Shown here: one piece after another, positions 10,742 through 21,699 of the stretch
How the letters are laid out: each line of letters starts with the position of its first letter
How positions within the stretch are numbered: position 1 is the first letter of the stretch
Assembly (NCBI GenBank): GCA_038087015.1
Contig: JASBNA010000002.1
Span: 1,178,001-1,242,000, forward strand
Length of the DNA stretch: 64,000 nucleotides
Reading direction: 5' to 3'
From: Cerrena zonata
Lineage: Eukaryota; Basidiomycota; Agaricomycetes; Polyporales; Cerrenaceae
The notes under the pieces: generated by a model
The model's input: the letters and a program-made list of their open reading frames with translations, nothing else
Database searches by the model: none
Told to the model about the DNA's origin: nothing
Translations under genes and position numbers: made by a program

Positions 10742-11795
10742 ATGCCTATCGTCCAGAAGGAAGACCGTATTGTTCTTCAGCACCCTAAAGCGCGTACATA
10801 TATATTGAACAGGTTCTAGAGTAGTATCTGATCTATCTATGGTTATAGGGAGCTTCCATAGAGATCTTACTCTACGGTGCTACGGTGATTTCATGGAAAG
10901 CGCCATCGCCCCTGGATCCTAAGCCCATAGAGAGGTTATTCGTATCTTCGAAGGCAGCCCTAGATGGCTCTAAGCCTGTTCGAGGAGGTATTCCTGTCGT
11001 CTTCCCATGCTTTGGTGCACCTACGCATCCCGAGCATGTGAAGTTATCACAACATGGTTTTGCCCGAAATTCTGTGTGGACTTTTGGCGGCATTCTTTTG
11101 GATAACGATGCTGGTGTTTCGATCCGCCTCAGTAAGCCATGCAGATCTATAATATAACATCGCTCGCTGAGATCGATTAGCTCTTGGACCAACCCCCGCT
11201 ATTACGGAGACGTATGACCGTCCCTTCGACCTTGCCTTCGTCGTTACGTTGTCTGAACATCAATTGAGCACCAATTTACATGTCAAGAACACTGCGTTGT
11301 CTACAACTGGTCCGCTGGAATTTCAAGCATTGTTCCATAATTACATTCGTGCGCCCGCAAATGAGGTTGCTATCACGCCTTTGCATAACGTTACATATTA
11401 CGACAAAACCGAATCTACAGACGAGTTACGAGCTCAAGCCAAGATTGAAACCCGTGCCTCCGTCGACGTAAAGAAATTCACAGACTCTGTGTACGAGAAT
11501 GCACCGGGAAAATATCTTATCGATTCCCTCTTGGGGAAGATAGAGGTGAAGACCCAGAACTTCCCCAATGTTGTCATATGGAACCCACAAGCCGAGGCCG
11601 GAGCAAAGATTGGTGATATGGAAGAAGGTGGCTGGTATGTAATCCTTATGTTTGTAACGCACATGGGACACTCATGCTCGATCCTGTACCAGGGAGAAAT
11701 ATGTTTGTGTTGAACCCGGACATGTACGAGGATTTGTGTCCCTTCCTGCCGGTGAAAGTTGGATCGGTCAACAGGTTATCACTGTGCTTGAATGA
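10742..11795 (+). CDS. glucose-6-phosphate 1-epimerase (aldose-1-epimerase-like, YMR099C type)
   Basis: Four exons: 10742-10793, 10853-11131, 11181-11634 and 11693-11795, giving 295 residues. Family landmarks: LLYGATVISWKAPSP at the N-terminus, VRGGIPVVFPCFGAP with the substrate-phosphate Arg, LSQHGFARNSVW with the catalytic His, FQALFHNYIRAP, VVIWNPQAEAGAKIGDMEE with the catalytic-region NP, and FVSLPAGESWIGQQ at the end. It interconverts alpha- and beta-glucose 6-phosphate in the cytosol. The first splice is the weak point: the donor C|GTACAT at 10794 with acceptor GGGAG at 10852 keeps the frame and reads HPKAPSIEILL. The more family-like HPKGASIEILL would need a non-canonical donor. The other three junctions are clear. 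The gene runs in tandem with REV3, 333 bp downstream. Confidence 0.9.
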
Positions 11796-12128
11796 AGAGG
11801 CGTGATCGAGCAAAGACGTTATGCAGTTAGAGAATAATATAACTCGGTGTTGATGTAACAAAGTAGACAAATTCGAAGTCGGCTGCGTGATCCCTCTGAA
11901 TTTCAGCACGCATACAATCATCGTGTTTGGTTTGTTACATACACCCGTCTCAGATCCGCGTCTTAGATCTATTGATCGAGGTCTACGTAAACAAGCCCAC
12001 ACTACGCGTCGCTAAAGACGGTCGACTCGGAACTGCCACCAGTGGGCGTTACATTATTTCCTCCTGTCTACATCTTGCTAGTTTATATAAACCTACTACT
12101 TCGCGAGAGGAGCTGAAGACGAACTGAC
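11796..12128 (+). promoter_or_regulatory. upstream region of REV3 with TATA element at 12084-12091
   Basis: 333 bases between the epimerase stop and the REV3 start. TATATAAA (12084-12091, within a TTTATATAAA palindrome) lies only 38 bp before the ATG at 12129, so the 5' UTR would be very short or the element is fortuitous. The left part must hold the epimerase 3' end. Confidence 0.4.
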
Positions 12129-15100
12129 ATGTCGTCCGAACAACCTCTTCTACGCGTCCGCATCAATCAAATTGATTCTACTGTCGTAAAAGCCGGTCCT
12201 CTCGACGATTCTACTCTGCCACGGGCACCAGTACTTCGTGTTTATGGCCAGTCCTCCCTGGGAAGGAAGGTCTGCTTGCATATCCATCAAGTCTATCCAT
12301 ACTTCTTTGTAGAGTATGGAGGCCAGACTGATCCCTGCTAGCGGTAAGTCGTTGCATGGCAGACTACGCAAACAACTCAGAGCTGATCACCCCTTTAGTT
12401 AATCGGTACATCACCAGGTTGACTGCATTCCCTGAATCATGCTATTGCAGTATCCCTAAAACGGAACCCGAATTCCCCCAACTCCCGTTTTATCCGCGCT
12501 ATAGTCCTTGTCAAAGGGGTACAGTTCTATGGGTTTCATTCATCATATACTCCATTTTTGAAGGTCCTCATCAACGACCCTGCATATGTTCGACGCGCTG
12601 TCAACATATTGCAGACAGGTTCTGTTATGAAGACTCGATTCCGTACTTACGAGAGCCATCTCAGTTATATATTACAGTTCTTATGTGACTTCGGTCTATA
12701 TGGATGCGGTTGGCTTTCACTCTCGGATGCTTTCAAACGAAGTGATAACGAAATAGATGAAGATGACATGTCTACAGCAACGTTCAAGACATCCTCTTAT
12801 CCTCGAGAAGGTCCCATGCCATTTGAATTCGATACCGCTGGTTATCACATCTTGAATCGACATAATCTGGCTGCACGAAATTTACACCATGAACTCAAGA
12901 TTCCTGGGAATCAACCGCCGTCAGAACCACTAGTGATAAGCGCACGCGAACTATGGGAAGATGAACGTCATCGAAGAGCCGCCAAAGGGCTTACACCATC
13001 TCCTGCGCTTCCAAAAGATCTCAGCGCAAATTCTAGGTGTCCCGATATCCAGTGGGTCGCTGAAGCAAGATGGTGGGAAGAAATCCGGAAGAGGATCGAA
13101 CGAGAACGAGATCAAGATGTTCCCCTCCCGAGCGGGGCCGAATGGGAGAAATGGGTGATGACCACTTTTGAGAGCGTACAAGCGTTATGGAATCGACCTT
13201 GGCGAACTTGGAAACCTGACTTACAGAAACCTACAATACCTATCAGAGGTAATGAAACCACCGAAGACAACCCTTACGCAGTCTTAGATTCTCAGGAGGG
13301 TAATGGGGAGATGGCCGAAAGTGCTGATCAAGACTTGCGTGCTGAAGTCGACGAAGATGTTCTATCAAGTCAAGATATTCGACATTTAGATGATGATGTG
13401 CAATGGGATCCAGTCGACGTTCAACAAGACGAAGACGATATGCCTGATGATACACTCGCTAATGGCGAGGGAAATCTTACTGAGTCACCAGCGCCGCGAG
13501 CAAGGTCAAGAACAGCTGTTAATCATCAAGTCACTGATATCTGATGCTTATATGTTTGTAGCCCTACCAAGAGCGAACCTCGCACACCCACCAAAGGTTC
13601 TGCGCAGGACTCGGATAAGTCCAGTGCCTTCCACCGCGCATGGTCAAAACTGATGAAGTAAGTACAGGACGCCATAATTGTAGAATAACATACCAATATC
13701 AGATTTTAGGCCTACTCATACACGATTTCCGTCTGTGGTTTCTGAGACTGATAGTCCATTGAGGTATGAATGTTTGCTCTGAAGATAATCAAATCTTAAC
13801 CTATTCTTCCAAAAGACCAGCAACGTCACTACTAGAAGAAAACCCGAAATATGCGTCGCAATACGGTCCTATATATGATAGTTCGCCAGAAAATCCCTTC
13901 CTAGAACAAACCTTTGCCATGTATGTACATAGGAACGCCTCCTTGAACCAAACTCGTGACGTTTGTAGGAATGATGTAACTCCAACCCACGACACGAAGA
14001 TCCATATGCTACAGAAGCAACTGACAGGTTCAGCCAAACAGTATGATCCCTGGTTTTGCCTCAGCCGTTGTACATAAATTTAACGAAGATTTAAATAGTC
14101 TGCGGCACAGCTCCGGGACGCCACGCAGTCAGAGCGATGAAGCAACTTCTGATACTACGGATGATTCAGAAGACGAACCCAGGAAAGCTGAACAGTATCG
14201 CCTACATGAATCTCTTACGGCCGAAAACGTTGACTACGACCTCGAGGAAGAAGTGGAGCGAGCCCAAAAGCGACTCAAAGTAGCACACGAACCTGAAGAT
14301 GATAATCCTTTCGCCCCAAGTCGAACACCCGAAGGATCCGTAGCTCCTCCCCGATACATGAGACCAGTCGAACAAATCACTGCTTCACATGCAGCACTGT
14401 CTCTAAGCTGAGGACGATGTCTAATTGTTATGAATACTCCCTTAAACCCCCATCAACCGCGGAGATTGTCTCTACTTTCGGAGACTCTGACTTACCGTCC
14501 AAGCTTTATCGGGCCCCTTATTACGCAGTTGAAAGTGATGCACCTGATCACCCGCGAGAGTATGCCGGCTTGGTTTATCACCTGCGAGGCGGAGATGGGC
14601 TGGATACCCTAGATGAGTGGACATCCGCTTCAGCTGAAGAGTCATTGGATATCATCCCCAATTACGACAAGGCGAGTGGCTCCGAAAGTAATATCTGGGG
14701 CTGGCAATATGCAGCCTCCCCGCCGAGCGTGAGACAAGTAAGACGATGGCTTACAGAAAGAGGCAAACGCAAGAGGCAAACGAAACCAAAGGACCCATCA
14801 CAGGTAAACGAAACACATCGGCGGTTACGATAGCCCTAAGGTAGAACTGAACATGCTGCAGATTGATGGTCCGACACAAGCGAACCCTTACGGAATGAGG
14901 CCTACTCTCAATCCTCAAAATGTTCCCTCAGTTCGCCAAGAGGGAAATATGGAAGTCCTCGCCATCGAGGTGTTTGGTACGGTCTATGGTTGCGATCATG
15001 CCCAGAGATTGTGCTGACATGAATATACTATGTAGCTCCCTCGATCACCGGAAAACTTCCTGATCCTGCTGCTGATGAGGTGGTGGTCGTATTTTGGTCG

Positions 15101-18100
15101 ATCTACGATTCGGATTCTCAGAACATCAACCAACATTTTTCATCGTTATGCCAGGCGGGAATCATTGCTGTCAATAAACAAGAACTCAACTCGCGCAAGA
15201 TCCGAGGCTGGTCTCTTGATGTCGTAGACACGGAATTGGAATTGCTCAATAGAGTGGTTGATATCGTTCAAGATCTTGACCCCGATATCATCGTCGGATG
15301 GGATGTACAGACCTCATCATTGGGGTATTTGGATGCGCGGGCGAAGTCATATGGTGAGTAATGTGGCTTGATGTGGCTGACTATGATGCATAATCCTAAT
15401 CTCGGTTTGTCAGATTTCAATCTTGCAGAACAACTATCACGAGCTCCTGGTCGTACAACGAACGGTGGCACAGATCAGTGGGGAGCACAAACCACAACAA
15501 CTTTCAAGATCGTCGGAAGACATGTGTTGAACTTATGGCGCGTCATTCGAGCGGAACAAAATTTCACCACCTACACATTTGAATATACCGTATTCCAGAT
15601 ACTTCGTAAACGGTATGGCTACAACCAACGCTTTATCCCTCGGGAGTCTGACATTCATCCTTACTAGTACTCCCCACTATTCTCCTCACACTCTGACGTC
15701 ATGGTATTATAGTAGTGTACCCGAACATGTCTCTCGACTGCTTCGGTATTTCACTGACCGTACATCGATGGTCTTAGAGATTATTGATGTCGCTCAGATT
15801 GTCACTAAGACTGCGTATGTACTCATTTCACCAATAATCTCAACATGGTCTCACTTCTGTGTTTAGAGAGTTTGCACGTATCTTTGGTGTCGATTTCTTC
15901 TCCGTTCTAAGTCGCGGCTCTCAGTTCAAAGTTGAATCTTTCATGTTTCGTATAGCCAAGCCCGAGAGCTTTGTATTATTATCACCAAGTCGACAGGATG
16001 TATGTACTAAGTATCTACAATTGTCCATGTCACGATTACTGATCGTTTATCTAACAGGTGGGGAGGCAAAACGCTGCAGAATGTATGCCGCTAATAATGG
16101 AACCTCTCTCTGCATTTTACAACAGCCCACTCCTCGTCTTGGATTTCCAATCGCTATATCCGTCGGTCATGATTGCCTATAATTATTGCTATTCTACATG
16201 TATTGGTCGGGTTGTCGACTTCAAAGGCCAGAACAAATTTGGTGTTACTGAACTTCACCAGCCCCCTGGTCTACTTGAAAAACTCAAAGATCATGTCAAT
16301 GGTGAGTGCCCTACCAAAGAAACAACGAGTGAAGGAGGCTTACTATATGCATTCAGTGGCACCAAATGGCATGGTCTATGTTAAACCGGAAGTGAGGAAG
16401 GGACTTCTAGCACGAATGCTTACCGAACTACTAGACACCCGTGTTATGGTCAAGCAAGCGATGAAAGTGACGAAAGATGATAAGGTTATTCTTTTCTAAT
16501 CAAAATCTAAAACCAATACCCTGACACCATGCAGGCTTTACAGAGAGTCCTCGATGCAAGACAGTTAGGCCTTAAGTTCATAGCAAACGTCACATATGGA
16601 TACACCAGTGCTACTTTTTCCGGAAGGATGCCAGCTGTGGAGATCGCCGACTCAATTGTTCAGAGTGGCCGAGAGACCTTGGAAAAGGTCTGTGTCACTC
16701 ACATTGCAATAATTTAGGAACATGGACATGATTTGACATTGCATAGGCTATACGTGTTATTGACTCGACCAAGAAGTGGGGAGCCAAGGTTGTATACGGA
16801 GATACCGACTCCGTTTTTGTCTATCTGATAGGAAAAACGAAGGAGCAAGCGTTTCGCATCGGACAGGACATTGCTGATACAATCACTGCGATGAACCCAG
16901 CCCCAGTGAAACTCAAGTTTGAGAAGGTTTGCACATTTACCGTCTTGTCCGTATTGGTATCTAAAATATTCTTCGAACAGGTGTATCTGCCTTGTGTTCT
17001 GTTAGCAAAGAAACGATATGTCGGATTCAAGTTTGAGAATCCTGACGACAAGGAGCCCGTTTTCGATGCCAAGGGGATTGAAACCGTGCGCAGGGATGGT
17101 GTGCCAGCACAACAGAAAATGGTTGAAACTTGTTTGAAGTAAATTCTGCCGGACAAATGCCTAACTTTCTCTGACCTGCAACTTCATTTTCAGAATTCTC
17201 TTTCGAACGCAGGATCTTAGCCGTGTTAAGGAATATTGCTGTGATTCTTGGAGCCGAATGCTCGAAAATCGAATATCTCCTCAAGATTTCATCTTCGCCA
17301 AGGAAGTGAAGATGGGGACCTATAGCGATAAGGTTCCACCTCCGCCCGGAGTTGCAGTTGCTGCTCGACGTATGGTCGAGGATTCGGGATACGAGCCGCA
17401 GTACGGTGAACGAGTGCCGTACGTGATCATTCGAGGAAAGCCATTGGAGCGTTTAGTGGATCGCGCCGTAGCTCCTGAAGAAGTGCTGAATGACAGGTAT
17501 ACTCTAATCATGAATGTTAATTGTTATCCTGGTTAACAGCGTGTCTATTTATTCAGCCACAAATATATAGACGCATCCTACTATATCTCAAGAGTCTTAA
17601 TCCCCCCATTAGAACGCATTTTCAACCTTGTTGGGGCTGATGTTCGAAGTTGGTACGATGACATGCCCAAGGCACTTCGCGCTGATCAGCCAGACGCATA
17701 TCTTCTCTCTCCTCGGAAAGTTCTCGATTACGTTGATCTTGCTAACAGAGTCAATATCGACGGCCATTTCTTGGCGTCGCGATGCTTGACTTGCAGCGAA
17801 CCTACGTCTTACGGTAATCGCCTTTTTCGGTATTTAACGAACTAAGTCCAGCTAACTGGCTTGTTATTTTGCAGGTGTTTGCATGGATTGCCGTACCGAC
17901 GAACAGCCGACGATTGCCAGATTACTGGTCAAAGTGGGCAAAACGGAGAGCAAATTGAAGAACGTGCATACGGTGTGCTCATCTTGTTCTGGCAACCCCC
18001 GTTACCGAACCCATCCAATGTGATTCCTTGGACTGCCCGTGGCTATTCGAACGAAAGAAAATAGAACACAAAGCGGAAGCTTTGAGTGCTATCGAAGAAT

Positions 18101-18319
18101 ATGTTGAGGAAGTACAAGAAGGAGTCTACCCATGTTCTGATAGTGATTCTGAGGTACATTCGTTTATTGCATTGTTCGATAGCATTCTACTAATTTCTAC
18201 GACAGAAATCCTACCTATTCTCAAACGACGACGAAGAATATGACCAAGAACTTGTCGAATTCGATAGTGATCAGCAATCGGAAGAGGAATATTTTATTGT
18301 GGAAGATGATTCCGTCTAG
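12129..18319 (+). CDS. REV3: DNA polymerase zeta catalytic subunit (REV3), with apparent frame breaks
   Basis: Family B polymerase for translesion synthesis, partner of Rev7. About 20 exons: 12129-12343, 12399-13504, 13562-13657, 13710-13763, 13816-13920, 13969-14803, 14862-14976, 15036-15353, 15414-15612, 15668-15814, 15867-15999, 16058-16301, 16357-16484, 16535-16687, 16747-16926, 16981-17138, 17194-17496, 17557-17813, 17875-18153 and 18206-18319. Order: Rev3 N-terminal domain; acidic low-complexity insert; SLKPPSTAEIVSTFGDSDLP; exonuclease-like DPDIIVGWDVQTSSLGYL; motif A LDFQSLYPSVM; motif B KFIANVTYGYTSATFSGRMP; motif C VYGDTDSVFV; CysA CLTCSEP...CMDC; CysB VCSSC...CDSLDCPW; acidic tail. 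The catalytic aspartates are present. Frame breaks occur near 12333, 12430, 14048, 14408 and 18015; those at 14048 and 14408 could instead be 37- and 68-nt introns. The stop codon overlaps the transaldolase stop. Confidence 0.93.
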
Positions 18320-19657
18320 CCTTGGGAAAGTACTTTCCGGATCAACTCCTTTGTATGTTGTTCCTTCTCGTCGAATATCTTCAACGCATCAGCCAACTTT
18401 CGGCTAGCTTCGGCATCTTCTGCTAGAGACGTTCGAAGAGCTTGCGCATCATCAGCGAGATAGTCGACCTGCACTGCACCTGTGACACAATAAAGTCAAC
18501 GTCCCGTTCCGACCGCATATAAAAGGATTGGAAAGACCTTGCGAAGCAGCGGTTGGCTCGGAAGATGTCCGGAGAGGTTTACCTGTTCCTGGAGCTCCTG
18601 CAAGTTTGTCTAACACAGCACCTGATAGAGTGAGGTGGTTTGGGCCAACAGATGCCAGCGCTACGACCTATCGTCGGCTGGTTAAAGTCGGTCCAGTACG
18701 ATCATGTAAAGGACATACCTCCTCTGCAGTAACAATACTGTGGTAGTCCTTGTCAAATTGAAGTTCATTCACAGAGAATAATCTGATAGCTGACCTTGCG
18801 GGCATAACGAGGGTTTTGGAACCAATCGTCTGGTATGTATCTACGATCGAACGAATTACCGGTATGACAGGATGTTCCTCCGCGGTATTGGAGTATTCCT
18901 TCCATAATCCTGGCTCAAAATGTACTCGAAGTTCTGTAACAACCATTAATATCAATCGAAGTGAACAACAGGAAATGATAAAATTACTTACCATTGAAAT
19001 AGGGTGCAACGTATAGGCAACCAGCTTGACTCGCGGCGAGGGCTTGCGGTAAACTGAATAAACAGGTGGCAAGTGTCCGAATTCCGATCTTCTCAAGGTA
19101 TTGGCATGCCACAATAGATTCGGGAGTAGCAGGGATTTTTATACAAACTCGATCCCTGCCCCAATACTTATAAGCTTGGCCAAAGGCTGGACATCCTTGT
19201 ACTCACTTGGATATACCATGTGTTTCAAATAACGCTACCAATCTCTTCGCATGTTCTACGGTCTTCTCGGTATCGTATGCAGTGAAAGGCGATGTTTGGA
19301 GATGAACACGTCCAGTGAGGTATGGGTACACTTCTTTGGCCAGCAGCACTGACTAAAGGTAAACTTAGTGGGACAGCAAAACAACATATGTTACTATACA
19401 TTACGAACCAATATGTCTAATGCATTGATGACTTGCTGGTCAAGATCGATATCAGATCCTCGCGCTTGCTGGCATGCTGCATGCAACACTGCACTTCTTT
19501 CTGGTCGTGATGCCTCTCCGAATACGATAGCTTGGTTAGATGTCATATCGCAGAATCTCACATCGTCTTTGGTATGCTTAGCAGCTACAGTCGGATCCAT
19601 GGAATCGACATCAACCGTGAGTTGAGCACGGACTTGGGCTAATAGAGTATCGGACAT
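18316..19657 (-). CDS. transaldolase (TalB-related)
   Basis: Seven exons: 19657-19400, 19352-19207, 19155-18992, 18933-18795, 18737-18719, 18667-18583 and 18479-18316, giving 324 residues in consistent phase. Landmarks: SMDPTVAAKHTKDDVRFCDM with the N-terminal Asp, GRVHLQTSPFTAYD, then DRVCIKIPATPESIVACQYL containing the Schiff-base lysine (IKIPAT), GIRTLATCLFSLPQALAASQ, GCLYVAPYFNELRVHF, and LVMPASIVTAEEVVALASVG. It transfers the dihydroxyacetone unit between sugar phosphates in the non-oxidative pentose phosphate pathway. The C-terminal coil (DEKEQHTKELIRKVL) is longer than in minimal transaldolases. Exon 5 is a 19-nt microexon, chosen because its splices give the conserved MPAS-(I)-EE run. 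The exon-1 donor could be 9 nt earlier. The gene ends on the same CTAG as REV3. Confidence 0.9.
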
Positions 19658-20714
19658 GATAATACAACAAAGCTAGACGGCCTGGAAAGTGTCTGGTAAG
19701 GACGGATGGGTTTGGGGTCTAGGAAGAAAGGGCTCAATGGTTTGGTAACAAGTTCTCTGGATGATTAAATCCCATGTCCCAGCTGAACAGGTGCCCTAGC
19801 CGGACGCGGTCCGAGAGGCTAAGGATGAACAGAGCAAACCACAGCACTTACCTGATTTGGGGTACGGTGTCGTTCACAGGTCGTTCCAGACCAAGCGCCA
19901 CCGTATGTTTACGTAGCAATCCTGCGAAAACACTTCATACGTATGTCATGCGACTCAAGCTGAGCACGTTTGGCTGTAAATAGACATACGAGGTCAGTTC
20001 AGGATTATGAGATGTATGGCTTACGGCTTTCTGGTTGACTAGATCTAACGGGTTTGTCTTAGGGATTTGGCGCGTCAGTTCCCAGCCGTTTCCTTACATT
20101 CGGGCTGTAACGCACATACTATGTATCACTGCTGAATCTGTAAACACCAAAGCAGTTTTTAGTATTGCCTTGTTTTTCTCTTTCGCAAGTATTATCTGGT
20201 CCGGTGCCCTACTCATCACCTAGCAAGATAGTCCTCGGGCATGTGCAGATATTGCTAACACTATGTGTTTCGGTGAATAAATGGTTGTGAAACAATTCCG
20301 AGTGATATGAGGAAACGGCGGTCAGGTAGGAGAACGGTGCAACATACCTAACACCCAAAGGTAGGGTTCCTCGGGAGAGGGATATTTGAAACCTCGCGAT
20401 ATTGTCATTACGACCCGAAGCGCTGGTTACGCAACATTGAGGAGACGAACATCGAGACGTTATATCGTTGGGTCACGGTTCAAGAAGTTGGATGAATGGT
20501 AAAGCTATGAAGGGATCCGGATTCAAAAGGTCAGCGGATGTATCAGAGTTGTTGACGAGGATCCAGTCGTGATTATTCGTTATAAGTAATGATTGATGAT
20601 CTCTTACTTCGCACTCCATAAAAATCCACAAAATATACTGCAGTTCCGCTTTCGTCATACAACAGAATTTTGGGAGACCTGTCCACAAACGTATAAATAA
20701 GGAACACCAGGAAC
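19658..20714. other. intergenic region, nothing recognised
   Basis: About 1.06 kb upstream of the transaldolase and downstream of the AGTRAP-like gene. Only short unsupported open frames. It must contain the transaldolase promoter; no clear TATA box in the first 200 bp. Confidence 0.45.
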
Positions 20715-21469
20715 CTAAACAGATTGGTATGCTCCTGGCGCATTTGGTGGAGGCGGAGGTGGAGCAGTGGCTGGAGTATGTAAAGCCGGTTTAGGCGTAG
20801 GGGTAGCAATGGGGTCTTCAACGCTCTGGTAGCCTTCTCGGCCGCCAGAAGTGAAACCACCTGGCATTGACCAGACTATGTACAATGTATTAGTATACGC
20901 GTATCCTCTCGTTTAGAGGGAGGATGAACATACCAGTAGCGCCTCCGATATCATTCCCAGAGAAGCTAAGACCGGAGAACTGGCCACCGCGTTGTCTCAA
21001 CGCGGCTGCAAACGCAAGTACGGTAGGGATCTGTATCCTCATAAGTACAGGTTATTGAGAAATGCTATCATACATACCTTGAGGATTTGGATAAAGATTG
21101 TCAGCACACGGATGAACCAATGTTGATCATGTCTTGCCATCCAAATGATGTCGTATATGATTGATCCTCCAGCGAGAAAGGTGAACTAGCAGAACCGTAC
21201 ATTACGTCACTTAGTTTAACGGGCGCAGATGTGTCTGTAGTCTGACTCACTGCTCTCAATGATTGAACAGCTTCGTTGCTTTCCTGAGAAAGAAGTCCAA
21301 ATAAGAATATTGGTAGATTATACACTGGTGCTTCAAAAGCACTGGTTAAGAATGAGAGACCCTAGATTTAAGTCACATTTAGCACCAAGAACTTCGACCA
21401 CGATAAAGCGCTGACCGTTTCTAAAAGAACCAATTTTGAGGGATCCAAAGCTTGAATAAACTCCGCCAT
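20715..21469 (-). CDS. AGTRAP-like multi-pass membrane protein
   Basis: Five exons on the minus strand, from ATG 21469 to TAG at 20715. The N-terminus MAEFIQALDPSKLVLLET joins GLSFLTSAFEAPVYNLPIFL, then FTFLAGGSIIYDIIWMARHD, then FIRVLTIFIQILKIPTVLAF, and a Gly/Pro-rich soluble tail ending in APPPPPNAPGAYQSV. Three hydrophobic spans and the pattern NLPIFLFGLL...GGSIIYDIIW recall fungal homologues of angiotensin II receptor-associated protein (AGTRAP), whose fungal role is unknown. The match is by pattern only, so the family name is tentative. All introns are 50-70 nt with good GT..AG sites. It is divergent from DPH7 over a 230-bp gap. Confidence 0.7.
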
Positions 21470-21699
21470 ATTTCAATGAGTGCTGGGTGGAAGAAATGTG
21501 TGCTGGCAAAGGATGTCGATGTAACTTGTAGAAAGTGTTGCGGCACAGTCGAACTTGGGTTCACATGCCCCTACCTACTAACGCCCATACACGGTTAGGC
21601 ATTTGCCGAGAAAGGCACAGTAATTAGGTTTGTTCAAATACGGGTTCAAGCTTACCGTTCCCCACAAGTACACTGGAGGCCATTAGGAAGTCCTATATA
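21470..21699. promoter_or_regulatory. short divergent promoter between AGTRAP-like gene and DPH7
   Basis: 230 bases separate the two outward-facing ATGs; both core promoters lie here. No TATA box seen; the region near 21570-21640 is mixed in composition. Confidence 0.5.

Noticed and set aside
14027..14063. 37-nt intron in REV3
   Set aside because: Too short compared with the 44-70 nt introns here and without a clear branch site; an extra C in CCCTGG explains the break equally well. Not fully excluded.
14340..14407. 68-nt intron in REV3 (GTAGCT..CTAAG)
   Set aside because: It would avoid one frame break, but the skipped part reads as good protein (RYMRPVEQITASHAALSL), so a missing C is preferred; kept as an alternative.
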